NCBI GenBank assembly: GCA_039683095.1
Contig: JBDKSB010000012.1
Span: 1,222,936 to 1,286,935, forward strand
Direction of reading: 5' to 3'
Length of the DNA: 64,000 nt
Origin: Acidobacteriota bacterium
Lineage (GTDB): Bacteria; Acidobacteriota; Aminicenantia; Aminicenantales; Saccharicenantaceae
Shown one piece after another: positions 56,077 to 63,967 of this stretch; position 1 is the first letter of the stretch; every line of letters begins with the position of its first letter. The notes under the pieces are model-generated. The model ran no database searches. It saw nothing but the letters and a program-made list of their open reading frames with translations, and was not told where the DNA came from. Made by a program: the position numbers and the translations under genes.

Positions 56077-56409
56077 ATGACCGGATTCGGCATCCTCCTC
56101 TCTCCGCCCCTGGCCTTCTTCGTCTTCCTGGCCGCCGCCCTGGGCCTCTACGCCCTGGGCCGGGGCATGGCCCCCAAGCTGACCAAGGCCGGCGGCAAGC
56201 TCAAGACCTACGCCTGCGGCGAGGACATCCCCGGGACGAAGGTCCAGTTCGGCTACCGCCTGTTCTTCTTCGTCGCCCTGTTCTTCACGATGATGCACGT
56301 CGCGGTCCTGGTCATCGCCACGGTCCCGTCGGGCAAGATCGTCTTCTTCGCGCTCATCTACCTGGTCGTGATCGTCCTGTCGGTCTCGTCCCTGATCACG
56401 AGGAGTTAA
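56077..56409 (+). CDS. NuoA-like membrane subunit
   Basis: A 110-residue protein with three predicted helices. The loop KTYACGEDIPG followed by YRLFFFVALFFTMMHVAVLVIA corresponds to the cysteine loop and second helix of NuoA, which lies beside the quinone cavity in complex I. In Mbh hydrogenases the equivalent position is taken by MbhI. Confidence 0.75.
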   Translation: MTGFGILLSPPLAFFVFLAAALGLYALGRGMAPKLTKAGGKLKTYACGEDIPGTKVQFGYRLFFFVALFFTMMHVAVLVIATVPSGKIVFFALIYLVVIVLSVSSLITRS

Positions 56410-56410
56410 C

Positions 56411-56830
56411 ATGCTCAACAAGCTCACGCGCTGGTCCAGGATCAAATCGCCCTGGATCCTGCACCTCAACTCCGGCGCCTGCAACGCCTGCGATATCGAG
56501 ATCGTCGCCGCGCTGACGCCGCGCTTCGACGTCGAGCGCTTCGGCGTCCTGCTCAAGGCCACGCCGCGGCACGCCGATGTCATCATCGCCAGCGGCCCCG
56601 TCACCCGGCAGATCAGGGACCGGATCGTCCGCATCTATGACCAGACGCCGAACCCCAAGTTCGTCATCGCCGTGGGCGCCTGCGCCATGTCCGGCTGCGT
56701 CTACCGCGGCGCGTACAACATCATGGGCGGCATCGACCAGGTCATCCCGGTGGACATGTACGTCCCCGGCTGCCCGGCCCGCCCCGACGCCATCGTCGAC
56801 GGCGTCGTCAAGCTGCTCGGCAAACTCTAG
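56411..56830 (+). CDS. [NiFe] hydrogenase small subunit / NuoB-like
   Basis: A 139-residue subunit binding one [4Fe-4S] cluster (the proximal or N2 position). Ligand motifs: SGACNACDIE, VGACAMSGC and PGCPARPDAI. The CxxC spacing of the first motif follows group 4 hydrogenases rather than the tandem CC of complex I NuoB. One nt after the NuoA-like gene. Confidence 0.9.
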   Translation: MLNKLTRWSRIKSPWILHLNSGACNACDIEIVAALTPRFDVERFGVLLKATPRHADVIIASGPVTRQIRDRIVRIYDQTPNPKFVIAVGACAMSGCVYRGAYNIMGGIDQVIPVDMYVPGCPARPDAIVDGVVKLLGKL

Positions 56831-56845
56831 GCCCGAGGGAGCACC

Positions 56846-57319
56846 ATGTCCGATATCGACATCGTCGAAAGCCTGAAGCGGGACCTGGGGGCCAAGGCCC
56901 TCGAGGTCGCCAATCCCGACCGGCGCCGCATCTTCGTCAAGGTCGCGCCGGCGGACCTGATCGCGGCCGTCACCCTGCTCCGCGATAAATACGATTGCGC
57001 CTACCTGGCCACGATCACCGGCCTGGACAAGGGCGAGACGCTCGAGATCCTGTACCATTTCGCCTCGACGGCGGCCAGCCTGACCGTGCGGACCGAGGTC
57101 CCGCGGACCGCACCGCGCCTCGCCTCCATCTGCCCCGTCATCCCGGGCGCGATCTTCTATGAGCGCGAGATCCAGGAGATGTTCGGGATCGCCGTCGAGG
57201 GGATCCCCGATCCCCGCCGCCTCAACCTGCCGGACGACTGGCCCGAGGACCAGCACCCGTTGAGGAAGGACTGGAAGCACGTCCGGCCGGCCGAAGTCAT
57301 CCCCGGAGGAAAGTCATGA
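56846..57319 (+). CDS. NuoC-like 30-kDa subunit
   Basis: A 157-residue NuoC/HycE-N-type subunit with the family signature YEREIQEMFGIAVEG followed by RRLNLPDDWPEDQHPLRKDW. It is a separate gene here and not fused to the large subunit as in E. coli HycE. Overlaps the next gene by 4 nt. Confidence 0.9.
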   Translation: MSDIDIVESLKRDLGAKALEVANPDRRRIFVKVAPADLIAAVTLLRDKYDCAYLATITGLDKGETLEILYHFASTAASLTVRTEVPRTAPRLASICPVIPGAIFYEREIQEMFGIAVEGIPDPRRLNLPDDWPEDQHPLRKDWKHVRPAEVIPGGKS

Positions 57320-58518
57320 GCTTCAAGATCCCGATCGGCCCGCAGCACCCCGCCCTCAAGGAGCCGATCAGCCTGCGCATGACGGTCGACGGGGAGGTCA
57401 TCACCGACGCCGACCTGCGGCTGGGCTACAACCACCGCGGCGTGGAGAAGCTGGCCGAGGACAAGACCTGGATCCAGAACATCTACCTGACCGAACGCAT
57501 CTGCGGCATCTGCTCGCATTCCCACGCCAGCTGTTACGTCCAGGCCGTCGAGAAGCTCATGGAGATCGTCCCGCCGCGCCGGGGCCTCTACATCCGCTAC
57601 CTCGTCTCCGAGCTCGAGCGGGTCCACAGCCACCTCCTCTGGCTGGGCGTCGCCGGCCACGAGGCCGGCTTCGACTCGTTCTTCATGTACACCTGGCGGG
57701 ACCGCGAGATCGTCATGGACCTCCTGGAGATGATCTCCGGCAACCGCGTCCACTACGCCATCAACACGATCGGCGGCGTCCGCCGCGACATCGACGAGGG
57801 CCAGAAGGCCAAGATCCTCGAGGGCGTCGCAACGCTGAGGAAGCGGAGCGAATACTACTTCGCCATCGGCGCCAACGAGCCCAGCTTCGTGGCCCGCATC
57901 GCTGGCGTGGGCCTGCTCAGCAAGGAGCAGGCCGTCTCCCTCTGCGCCGTCGGGCCCGTGGCCCGGGCCTCGGGCGTGGCCCGCGACGTCAGGAAGGAAG
58001 ATCCCTACGCCGTCTATGACGAGCTAGATTTCGAGATCTGCACGGCCGCGAGCTGCGACGTTCTCGGCCGGGTCGTGGTCCGCGTCAAAGAGCTGCTCGA
58101 GTCCTACAAGATGATCGAGCAGATGGTCCGCAACCTGCCGGACGGCGACATCGCCGTCAAGGCGCCCCGCAAGGCCAAGCCGGGCGAGGCCCTGGCCCGC
58201 TACGAGGCGCCCCGCGGCGAGAACACCCACTTCGTCAAGTCCAACGGCTCCGACAGGCCCGAGCGGCTCAAGGTCCGGGCGCCCACGCTGGCCAACTACC
58301 CGGCCACGATCGAGATGCTGAAAAAGGGCTTCATCGCCGACATCCCCCTGATCTTCGCCGCCATCGACCCCTGCATCTGCTGCGCCGAGCGGGCCGTGAC
58401 CCTGGTCGACGCCCGCAACGGCGCGGAGTCCATCGTCCTGATGAGCGAGCTCCGCCGGCGGGCGCTCGGCCGGGCCAAGAATGCCCCCGTGAAAGGGAAC
58501 GCGGTATGGCCGTTCTGA
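57316..58518 (+). CDS. Group 4 [NiFe] hydrogenase large subunit (NuoD homologue)
   Basis: A 400-residue catalytic subunit. Both Ni-Fe binding motifs are intact: RICGICSHSH at residues 61-70 (Cys63, Cys66) and DPCICCAER at 351-359 (Cys353, Cys356). Complex I NuoD lacks all four cysteines, so this is a hydrogenase and not a quinone reductase. About 41 residues follow the second motif, as in HycE, whose tail is clipped by an endopeptidase after Ni insertion. No maturation genes lie in the window. Proton reduction by reduced ferredoxin, coupled to ion pumping, is the likely role. Confidence 0.93.
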   Translation: MSFKIPIGPQHPALKEPISLRMTVDGEVITDADLRLGYNHRGVEKLAEDKTWIQNIYLTERICGICSHSHASCYVQAVEKLMEIVPPRRGLYIRYLVSELERVHSHLLWLGVAGHEAGFDSFFMYTWRDREIVMDLLEMISGNRVHYAINTIGGVRRDIDEGQKAKILEGVATLRKRSEYYFAIGANEPSFVARIAGVGLLSKEQAVSLCAVGPVARASGVARDVRKEDPYAVYDELDFEICTAASCDVLGRVVVRVKELLESYKMIEQMVRNLPDGDIAVKAPRKAKPGEALARYEAPRGENTHFVKSNGSDRPERLKVRAPTLANYPATIEMLKKGFIADIPLIFAAIDPCICCAERAVTLVDARNGAESIVLMSELRRRALGRAKNAPVKGNAVWPF

Positions 58519-59477
58519 GAACTCTCCTCTACCTCCTGGTCTATCCCGGGATCCTGTTCCTGTTCATCTACTCGACGTTCTGCGAGTGGTTCGACCGCAA
58601 GGTCTACGCCCGGTTCCAGAACCGGATGGGCCCGACGCACACGGGCCGGTTCGGCCTGCTCCAGCCCATCGCCGATTTCTTCAAGCTCATGGCCAAGGAA
58701 GACATCGTGCCCGAGGCGGCCGACAAGGGCTTCTTCAACGCCCTGCCGGCCGTCGGCCTGGCCGTCGTGTCGACGGCGGCCCTGCTCCTGCCCGTCTGGA
58801 ACTTCGACCTGGGCGCGCCAAGCTGGACCTCGTTCTCGGGCGACATCATCGTCATGCTCTACCTCCTGAGCCTGCCGACCCTGATCCTGTTCCTGGCCGC
58901 CTGGTCCTCGACCAACCTCTTCTCGACGATCGGCGGCGCCCGCGTCCTGACGATGCTCTTCGGCTACGAGGTGCCCCTCTTCCTGTCCGTCCTGAGCCCG
59001 GCCCTCCTGGCCAACTCCTGGCGTCTGGCCGAGATCGCGGCCTTCTACCAGAGGAAGCCCGTCCTGCTCCTGGCCAACCTGCTCGGCTTCGTCGTGGCCC
59101 TGGTGGCCGTCCAGGCCAAGCTCGAGCGCACCCCGTTCGACATCCCCGACGCCGAGACCGAGATCGTCGGCGGCACGTTCACCGAGTACAGCGGCAAGAA
59201 GCTGGCCTTGTTCCGGCTGATGTTCGACGTCGAGATGGTGGTCGCCAGCGGCCTCCTGGCCGCCGTGTTCCTGGGCGGCTTCCCGGGCGGCGCGATCGTC
59301 GGCTTCCTCCATTTCGCCGTCAAGACCCTGTTCATCATCTTCCTCCTGTCCCTCCTCCGGGCCCTGACCTCGCGGATCCGCGTCGACCAGGTCATCTCCC
59401 TGTCGTGGAAGGTCCTGACGCCGCTGGCCGTCGGCCAGATCCTGATCGCCATCCTGCTGAAGGGATTCCTGAAATGA
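58506..59477 (+). CDS. NuoH-like membrane subunit
   Basis: A 323-residue polytopic protein anchoring the peripheral arm. Conserved cytoplasmic loops are clear: RKVYARFQNRMGPTHTGRFG near residue 31 and ERTPFDIPDAETEIVGGTFT followed by EYSGKKLALF. It overlaps the hydrogenase large subunit by 13 nt. Confidence 0.93.
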   Translation: MAVLRTLLYLLVYPGILFLFIYSTFCEWFDRKVYARFQNRMGPTHTGRFGLLQPIADFFKLMAKEDIVPEAADKGFFNALPAVGLAVVSTAALLLPVWNFDLGAPSWTSFSGDIIVMLYLLSLPTLILFLAAWSSTNLFSTIGGARVLTMLFGYEVPLFLSVLSPALLANSWRLAEIAAFYQRKPVLLLANLLGFVVALVAVQAKLERTPFDIPDAETEIVGGTFTEYSGKKLALFRLMFDVEMVVASGLLAAVFLGGFPGGAIVGFLHFAVKTLFIIFLLSLLRALTSRIRVDQVISLSWKVLTPLAVGQILIAILLKGFLK

Positions 59478-59890
59478 AAATAGCCGCCTTCCTGCCCGAG
59501 CTTCTGCGCCACCTCTTCAAGAAGCCGGCCACCGTCGATTACCCCTTCCAGAAGCTCGAGGTGCCCAAGGGCTTCCGGGGCACGCCCTACCTCAATCCCG
59601 ACATGTGCATCGTCTGCAAGTCCTGCCAGCGCGACTGCCCGGCCGAGGCCATCGAGATCACGGACGTCGACCCGGCCGCCAAAACGTTCAAGATGATCAT
59701 CCACAACGACCGCTGCATCCACTGCGCCCAGTGCGTCGATTCCTGCCCGACGAGCCCCAAGGCCATGCAGATCGACAGCGAGTTCGAGCTCGCGGCGGAC
59801 GACCGCCACAAGCTGAAAAGGGAATGGGTTTACGTGCGGGCCGTGCTGAAGCCGAAGGCCCCGGCCGCCGCGGCCGAGCCCAAGGCCTAA
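59474..59890 (+). CDS. NuoI-like 2[4Fe-4S] ferredoxin subunit
   Basis: A 138-residue subunit with two [4Fe-4S] motifs, CIVCKSCQRDCP and CIHCAQCVDSCP, that wires an electron donor to the NuoB-like cluster. No NuoE, F or G genes follow, so ferredoxin rather than NADH is the expected donor. The alanine/proline tail is short. ATG overlaps the NuoH-like stop; a terminator follows 17 bp after its own stop. Confidence 0.93.
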   Translation: MKIAAFLPELLRHLFKKPATVDYPFQKLEVPKGFRGTPYLNPDMCIVCKSCQRDCPAEAIEITDVDPAAKTFKMIIHNDRCIHCAQCVDSCPTSPKAMQIDSEFELAADDRHKLKREWVYVRAVLKPKAPAAAAEPKA

Positions 59891-59907
59891 CGTTCTCCCG
59901 CAACCCC

Positions 59908-59945
59908 AGCCCTCGTCCGATCCGTTCGGACGGGGGCTTTTTTTT
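59908..59945 (+). terminator. Rho-independent terminator of the hydrogenase operon
   Basis: AGCCCTCGTCCGA pairs with TCGGACGGGGGCT (one wobble) around a 5-nt loop and is followed by an uninterrupted T-tract. It separates the operon from convergent dnaN. Confidence 0.92.
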
Positions 59946-59949
59946 GCGC

Positions 59950-61047
59950 TCAGATCTTCATCGGCATGAGGACGTAGATGTTCGTCAGCCCTTCCTCGGG
60001 CTCCGGCTTCAGCAGGACGGCGCTGTTCTCGTCCTTGAGCTCGAAGGCGACCTTCTCCGAGCCGACCGTCGTCAGGAAGTCGAGCAGATACTGGGCGTTG
60101 AAGCCGATCTCCAGGTCCGGTCCCTTGTACTCGACCGCCAGCCGGTCGCGGGCCTCGCCGATCTCCGGGTTCGAGGAGAACAGCCGCAGCTTGTTCTTCT
60201 CGATGGTGAACTTGATGCCCTTGGAACGCTCGGCCGAAAGCAGGGAGACGCGGCGGATGGCGTCGGCCAGCTCGGCCCGGCCGATCGCCAGGTGGGCCGG
60301 ATTGTCCTTGGGGATGACGGCCTGGTAGTTGGGGAACTTGCTTTCGATGATGCGCGAGATGAGCGTCCGGGCCCCGACCCGGAAGAAAAGGTTGTTCTCG
60401 TCCAGATCAAAGGCGACCGTCTCGTCCTCGAGCTTGCGGATCTCGTTGAGCGTCTTCTTGGCCACGATGACGCTCAGCTCCTTGTCCAGCTTGAGCCCGT
60501 CCTCGGCCTTCTTGGTGTAGGACAGCCGGTGGCCGTCCGTGCTGATCAGCTCGACCTGCCGGTTCTTCAGGGCCAGCAGGGCGCCGTTCAGGTAGTAGCG
60601 CTGCTCCTGGGTAATGGCGTAAAAGACCCGGTCGATCATGTCCTTGACGTCCTGGAGCGGCAGGACGATCCCCTGGTCGAACCTGGCGTCCGGGACCTGG
60701 GGATAATCCTCCTTGGCCAGGCAGAGGACCTTGAATTCGCTGGCCCCGGCCCGGATCTCGAGCGTCTCGTCCTTGAGCTCGACCTCGACTTTCTGGCCGT
60801 CCGGCAGGGACTTGACGATCTCGAAGATCTTCTTGCCGTTGACCGTGATGGCCCCGGCCTTTTCGATGTCCGCCCCGATGTGGGTCCGCAGCCCGACCTC
60901 CAGGTCCGTGCCGACGAGCTCGATATCGTTGGCCGTGACGTTCATCAGGATGTTCGCCAGGATGGGCATCGTATTCCGTTTTTCGACGATGCCCTGCAGG
61001 ATCTGCAGCTCTTCGAGGAACGTTTCCTTGGGGAGAGAGAATTTCAT
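59950..61047 (-). CDS. dnaN: DNA polymerase III beta subunit (sliding clamp)
   Basis: A 365-residue beta clamp (MKFSLPKETFLEELQILQGI, KRNTMPILANILMNV, ending YVLMPMKI) that tethers polymerase to DNA. Three clamp domains and normal length. Follows dnaA after a 143-bp AT-rich gap containing its own promoter. Confidence 0.96.
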   Translation of the reverse strand: MKFSLPKETFLEELQILQGIVEKRNTMPILANILMNVTANDIELVGTDLEVGLRTHIGADIEKAGAITVNGKKIFEIVKSLPDGQKVEVELKDETLEIRAGASEFKVLCLAKEDYPQVPDARFDQGIVLPLQDVKDMIDRVFYAITQEQRYYLNGALLALKNRQVELISTDGHRLSYTKKAEDGLKLDKELSVIVAKKTLNEIRKLEDETVAFDLDENNLFFRVGARTLISRIIESKFPNYQAVIPKDNPAHLAIGRAELADAIRRVSLLSAERSKGIKFTIEKNKLRLFSSNPEIGEARDRLAVEYKGPDLEIGFNAQYLLDFLTTVGSEKVAFELKDENSAVLLKPEPEEGLTNIYVLMPMKI

Positions 61048-61080
61048 CGGCTCACCTTTCGCGACGCGCTTCTTGGCCCG

Positions 61081-61167
61081 TCATATTCTTTTTATTCTTA
61101 TTATTTAATTCAGAACAACATCTAAATCAAGAAGAGTAATAAGAAAGTCCCCTGCAAATGTGCATAA
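61081..61167. other. AT-rich dnaA-dnaN spacer with a DnaA box (possible unwinding element)
   Basis: About 65 bp at 61081-61145 are strikingly A/T-rich in otherwise GC-rich DNA, and a DnaA box (TTATGCACA on the minus strand) lies at 61159-61167. This resembles the unwinding side of bipartite origins in which the spacer after dnaA melts. Origin function is inferred. Confidence 0.5.
61102..61130 (-). promoter_or_regulatory. Probable dnaN promoter
   Basis: Minus-strand TTGATT (61125-61130) and TAAATA (61102-61107), 17-bp spacer, in the dnaA-dnaN gap. Confidence 0.55.
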
Positions 61168-61190
61168 CCTCCGGAACCTCTTGATATTCC

Positions 61191-62522
61191 TCATTGGGCC
61201 AGGGTCATCAGGGTGTTGATGTGTTTGTTGAATTCGGGATCGTCGTTGCGCAGCTTCTCGATCTTGCGGATGCTGTGGATGACCGTGGTGTGATGTTTTC
61301 CACCGAATTTCTTGCCGATCTCCGGCAGCGACGAGTTGGTCATCTCCTTGGCCAGATACATGGCTATCTGGCGGGGCAGGGCGATCTTCGGCGAGTTGTT
61401 CTTGGCCTTGAGCTGGGAGGGCTTGATCTTGTATTCGTGGCAGACCAGCTTCTGGATCTTTTCCACAGTGACTATGCCGGCCGAGGAATCCAGGAGGCCC
61501 TTCAGGGCTTCCTTGGTCAGGTCGAGGTCGATGCGTTCGCCCTTGAGCGAGGCGAAGGCGATGACCCGGCGCATGTAGCCCTCGAGCTCGCGGATGTTCG
61601 TCTGGACCTTGTCGGCGATATAAAGGGCGACTGTCTCGGGCAGGGTGACGGCCTCGCCCTCGGCCTTTTTCTTGAGGATGGCGATGCGGGTCTCGATGTC
61701 CGGGGGCTTGAGGTCGGCGATCAGGCCCCATTCGAACCGGGAGCGGAAGCGCTCCTCGAGGTGGGGGATCTCTTTCGGGGGACAATCGCTGGAGATGACG
61801 ATCTGTTTCTGGCTGTCATAAAGATGGTTGAAAGTGTGGAAAAATTCCTCTTTCGTCCGCTCCCGGCCGGCCAGATAGTGGATATCGTCCATCAGCAGCA
61901 GGTCCACGGTCCGGTATTTCTCGCGGAATTCCAGGACCTTGCTGTACTGGAGATGGTTGACCAGGTCGTTCATGAACTTCTCGGTCGTGACGTAGAGGAT
62001 CTTGGCCTGGGGGTTCTGCTGCAGCGCGTAGTGGCCTATGGCGTTCATCAGGTGGGTCTTGCCCAGGCCGGCCCCGCCGTAGATGTAGAGGGGGTTGTAG
62101 GACTTGGCCGGGTTCTTGGACACGGCCGTGGCCGCGGCGTGGGCGAACTGGTTGCAGCTGCCGACGACGAAGTTCTCGAAGGTGTAATTGGGATTCAGGT
62201 TCGGGTTGACGGTCTGCCCCTGCTTGGTCTTCCGCTCGTCCGGCGACCGGCGCATGAACGCGGTCGGCGTGTCCTCGTGGATGTAGCGGATGTCGAGGGC
62301 CTGGCCGAAGAGGTCGCGGCAGGCCTCGGCGATGACGTTCGAATAATGAAAGGACAGCCAGTCCCGGAAGTAGGCGTTCGGGACCTTGACGTAGAGACAG
62401 TCCTGCTCCCGGCCGATGAAGGTCGTGGGGTCGAACCAAGTCTCGAAGGAGTTCGGATCGACCTTGGTTTCGACCGCCCGCAGGATCTGATTCCAAGGAT
62501 TTTGATTTTCTTTAGGTTCCAT
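61191..62522 (-). CDS. dnaA: Chromosomal replication initiator DnaA
   Basis: A 443-residue initiator. Domain I (NPWNQILRAVETKVDPNSFETWF), a linker, the AAA+ domain (Walker A GGAGLGKTHLMNA, Walker B LLLMDDIHYL) and the C-terminal DNA-binding domain with GKKFGGKHHTTVIHSI are present. I start at the ATG at 62522; an upstream in-frame ATG (62636) would translate the DnaA-box leader. No ribosome site is obvious. Confidence 0.97.
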   Translation of the reverse strand: MEPKENQNPWNQILRAVETKVDPNSFETWFDPTTFIGREQDCLYVKVPNAYFRDWLSFHYSNVIAEACRDLFGQALDIRYIHEDTPTAFMRRSPDERKTKQGQTVNPNLNPNYTFENFVVGSCNQFAHAAATAVSKNPAKSYNPLYIYGGAGLGKTHLMNAIGHYALQQNPQAKILYVTTEKFMNDLVNHLQYSKVLEFREKYRTVDLLLMDDIHYLAGRERTKEEFFHTFNHLYDSQKQIVISSDCPPKEIPHLEERFRSRFEWGLIADLKPPDIETRIAILKKKAEGEAVTLPETVALYIADKVQTNIRELEGYMRRVIAFASLKGERIDLDLTKEALKGLLDSSAGIVTVEKIQKLVCHEYKIKPSQLKAKNNSPKIALPRQIAMYLAKEMTNSSLPEIGKKFGGKHHTTVIHSIRKIEKLRNDDPEFNKHINTLMTLAQ

Positions 62523-62535
62523 GAGAGCCGTTCTG

Positions 62536-62567
62536 TTTTCCACAGATTTTTCCACATCTGTGGAAAA
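62536..62567. promoter_or_regulatory. Cluster of three DnaA boxes
   Basis: TTTTCCACA at 62536 and 62548 on the plus strand and its complement TGTGGAAAA at 62559, all matching TTWTNCACA. They sit in the dnaA leader, between promoter and start codon, so DnaA should also repress its own gene. Confidence 0.8.
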
Positions 62568-62607
62568 TCCTCGCCCGGAAAGGCTATGACCCGGGGGAGG
62601 CCCGTGA

Positions 62608-62636
62608 ATCATAGCACTCCGGGGGGCCGTTTTCAA
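62608..62636 (-). promoter_or_regulatory. dnaA promoter
   Basis: Minus-strand TTGAAA (62631-62636) and TATGAT (62608-62613), 17-bp spacer, about 86 bp before the dnaA ATG. Confidence 0.75.
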
Positions 62637-62817
62637 GCGTTATTTTAGGGGAAAAAGGGGCTCCGGCGGGGTCGCCCGCCAAGGCCCCGGGGAGATCCGG
62701 CCGGGCCCGTTCCGGAGGGGCCGGAAGGCCCCGAAACCGGCCGGAAACGGCCTCCTGTTCGAACCCGCCCCGGCTGTGGAAAACGCTGATTATGGACGTC
62801 GTTGGCCGGACGGGGCG

Positions 62818-63465
62818 TCAGCGGCGCAGGAGGGTCCGGCTTTCGATGGACGTGGCGCCCAGAAGGGCCGGGAAGAGATGCTCGCGGAAAACGAAGGCCA
62901 GGTCGAAGAAGGCTGATTCCGAGGGCCTGTCGAGTTCGATGTAATCGCGGCTCTCTCGATACGTCCTGCGGAAGACGGCCTCGCCGGTCTCGGCCGAGAT
63001 CACGGCCAGGTCGACGACGAGCGTCCAGCGGAGCCTCTCGATCAGGCCCCGCCCTGGCAGGGGGAACGGGCCTTCGACCAGGTTTCGGTCCTGCACGGCC
63101 TTGCGGACCTGGCTGTCGAGCCGGACCGAGCCGGTGACGAAGACGGCGCGGCTGCGCCCCGCGGCCGCCTCCCGCCAAGCCGCGGGCGCCGGCTCGTCCC
63201 CGGCCGGGCGCGGCTGGACCGAGACCTTGCCCTCGAAAGAACGGCGGATCTCGGCGGCAAGATAGGTCCGCAGCTCGAGTCCCGGGTCGAGGTCCGGGAG
63301 GCGGGCCTCGTTCCGGAAGTCGGTGACGATGATCTCGTCGAAGGCGCCGGCCGGGAACGGGGAGACGCCGGGCATGTCCAGGCGGACAAGGACCGGGCCC
63401 TCGGAGCCGCAGCCTGCCGCGGCGACGGCCAGCGCGGCGAGAAGGACGAGACGGCCGGCCCTCAT
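62818..63465 (-). CDS. Putative lipoprotein of unknown function
   Basis: A 215-residue exported protein. A hydrophobic signal ends in AVAAAGC, so Cys19 is the likely lipidation site. The mature part has an alternating beta pattern (DEIIVTDFRNEARLPD, AVFVTGSVRLDSQVRK, RWTLVVDLAVISAETGEAVF) reminiscent of periplasmic assembly lipoproteins, but I cannot assign a family. The ATG overlaps the stop of the TPR gene by 4 nt. It separates dnaA from the usual rpmH/rnpA neighbourhood. Confidence 0.78.
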   Translation of the reverse strand: MRAGRLVLLAALAVAAAGCGSEGPVLVRLDMPGVSPFPAGAFDEIIVTDFRNEARLPDLDPGLELRTYLAAEIRRSFEGKVSVQPRPAGDEPAPAAWREAAAGRSRAVFVTGSVRLDSQVRKAVQDRNLVEGPFPLPGRGLIERLRWTLVVDLAVISAETGEAVFRRTYRESRDYIELDRPSESAFFDLAFVFREHLFPALLGATSIESRTLLRR

Positions 63466-63815
63466 GGCCTCTTCCCCCGCCCGGCCTCGCGCCGGGCCAG
63501 GAACGACTCGTAATTGGCCTTGATCTCGGGGTTCTCCGGATCGAGGCGCAGGGCCGTTTCGTATTCGCGGGCGGCCTCGTCCCAGGCCCCCTTCTTTTCG
63601 CAGGCGACGGCCAGGTTGTTGTGGGCCGCGGCCGATTTCGGATCGCGCTCGACGGCCGCCGACCACTGGCGGAAGGCCTCTTCCCAGTTGTCATCCCGGG
63701 CGGCCCGGACGCCCGCCGTGAGCGCCCCCGAGGCCAGGGGTCTGGCGCAGGCCCCGGCGCCGAAAAGCAGGCAGAGGACGCAGAGCAAGATAAGGGCGAG
63801 GATCGGACGCTTCAT
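63462..63815 (-). CDS. Small exported TPR protein
   Basis: A 117-residue protein with a hydrophobic N-terminus (ILALILLCVLCLLFGAGAC, possible lipobox at Cys23) and two to three tetratricopeptide repeats (WEEAFRQWSAAVERDPKSAA, HNNLAVACEKKGAWDEAARE, YETALRLDPENPEIKANYES). Such proteins scaffold envelope complexes; its partner is probably the downstream lipoprotein to which it is coupled. Confidence 0.8.
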   Translation of the reverse strand: MKRPILALILLCVLCLLFGAGACARPLASGALTAGVRAARDDNWEEAFRQWSAAVERDPKSAAAHNNLAVACEKKGAWDEAAREYETALRLDPENPEIKANYESFLARREAGRGKRP

Positions 63816-63881
63816 GCCAGCCCCCGAAAAAGGATAACCTGACGTCCGGTCCAGGTCAAGCGAGCCGGGGGAACTGTTGCA

Positions 63882-63923
63882 CCAACGTGATAACTTCCGG
63901 ATTGGCCAACGTGAAAACTTCCG
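63882..63923 (+). repeat. Tandem 18-bp repeats at the element end
   Basis: CCAACGTGATAACTTCCG (63882-63899) and CCAACGTGAAAACTTCCG (63906-63923), one mismatch, 24-bp period. Probable transposase-binding sites. Confidence 0.75.
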
Positions 63924-63967
63924 CTTTTTTCGGCTAAGGTATGGCCTCCTGAGGAAGGAGGCCGGAC

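Larger units (their letters stand above)
62523..62817. other. Putative replication origin region upstream of dnaA
   Basis: A 295-bp gene-free stretch holding four DnaA boxes (62536-62544, 62548-62556, 62559-62567, 62775-62783) and the dnaA promoter. Further boxes lie inside dnaA at 61459-61467 and 61835-61843. Location next to dnaA-dnaN fits a chromosomal oriC. Confidence 0.6.

Noticed and set aside
57316..58518. Annotating the large subunit as NADH-quinone oxidoreductase subunit D
   Set aside because: All four Ni-ligand cysteines are present and NuoE/F/G genes are missing, so a hydrogenase is the better call.
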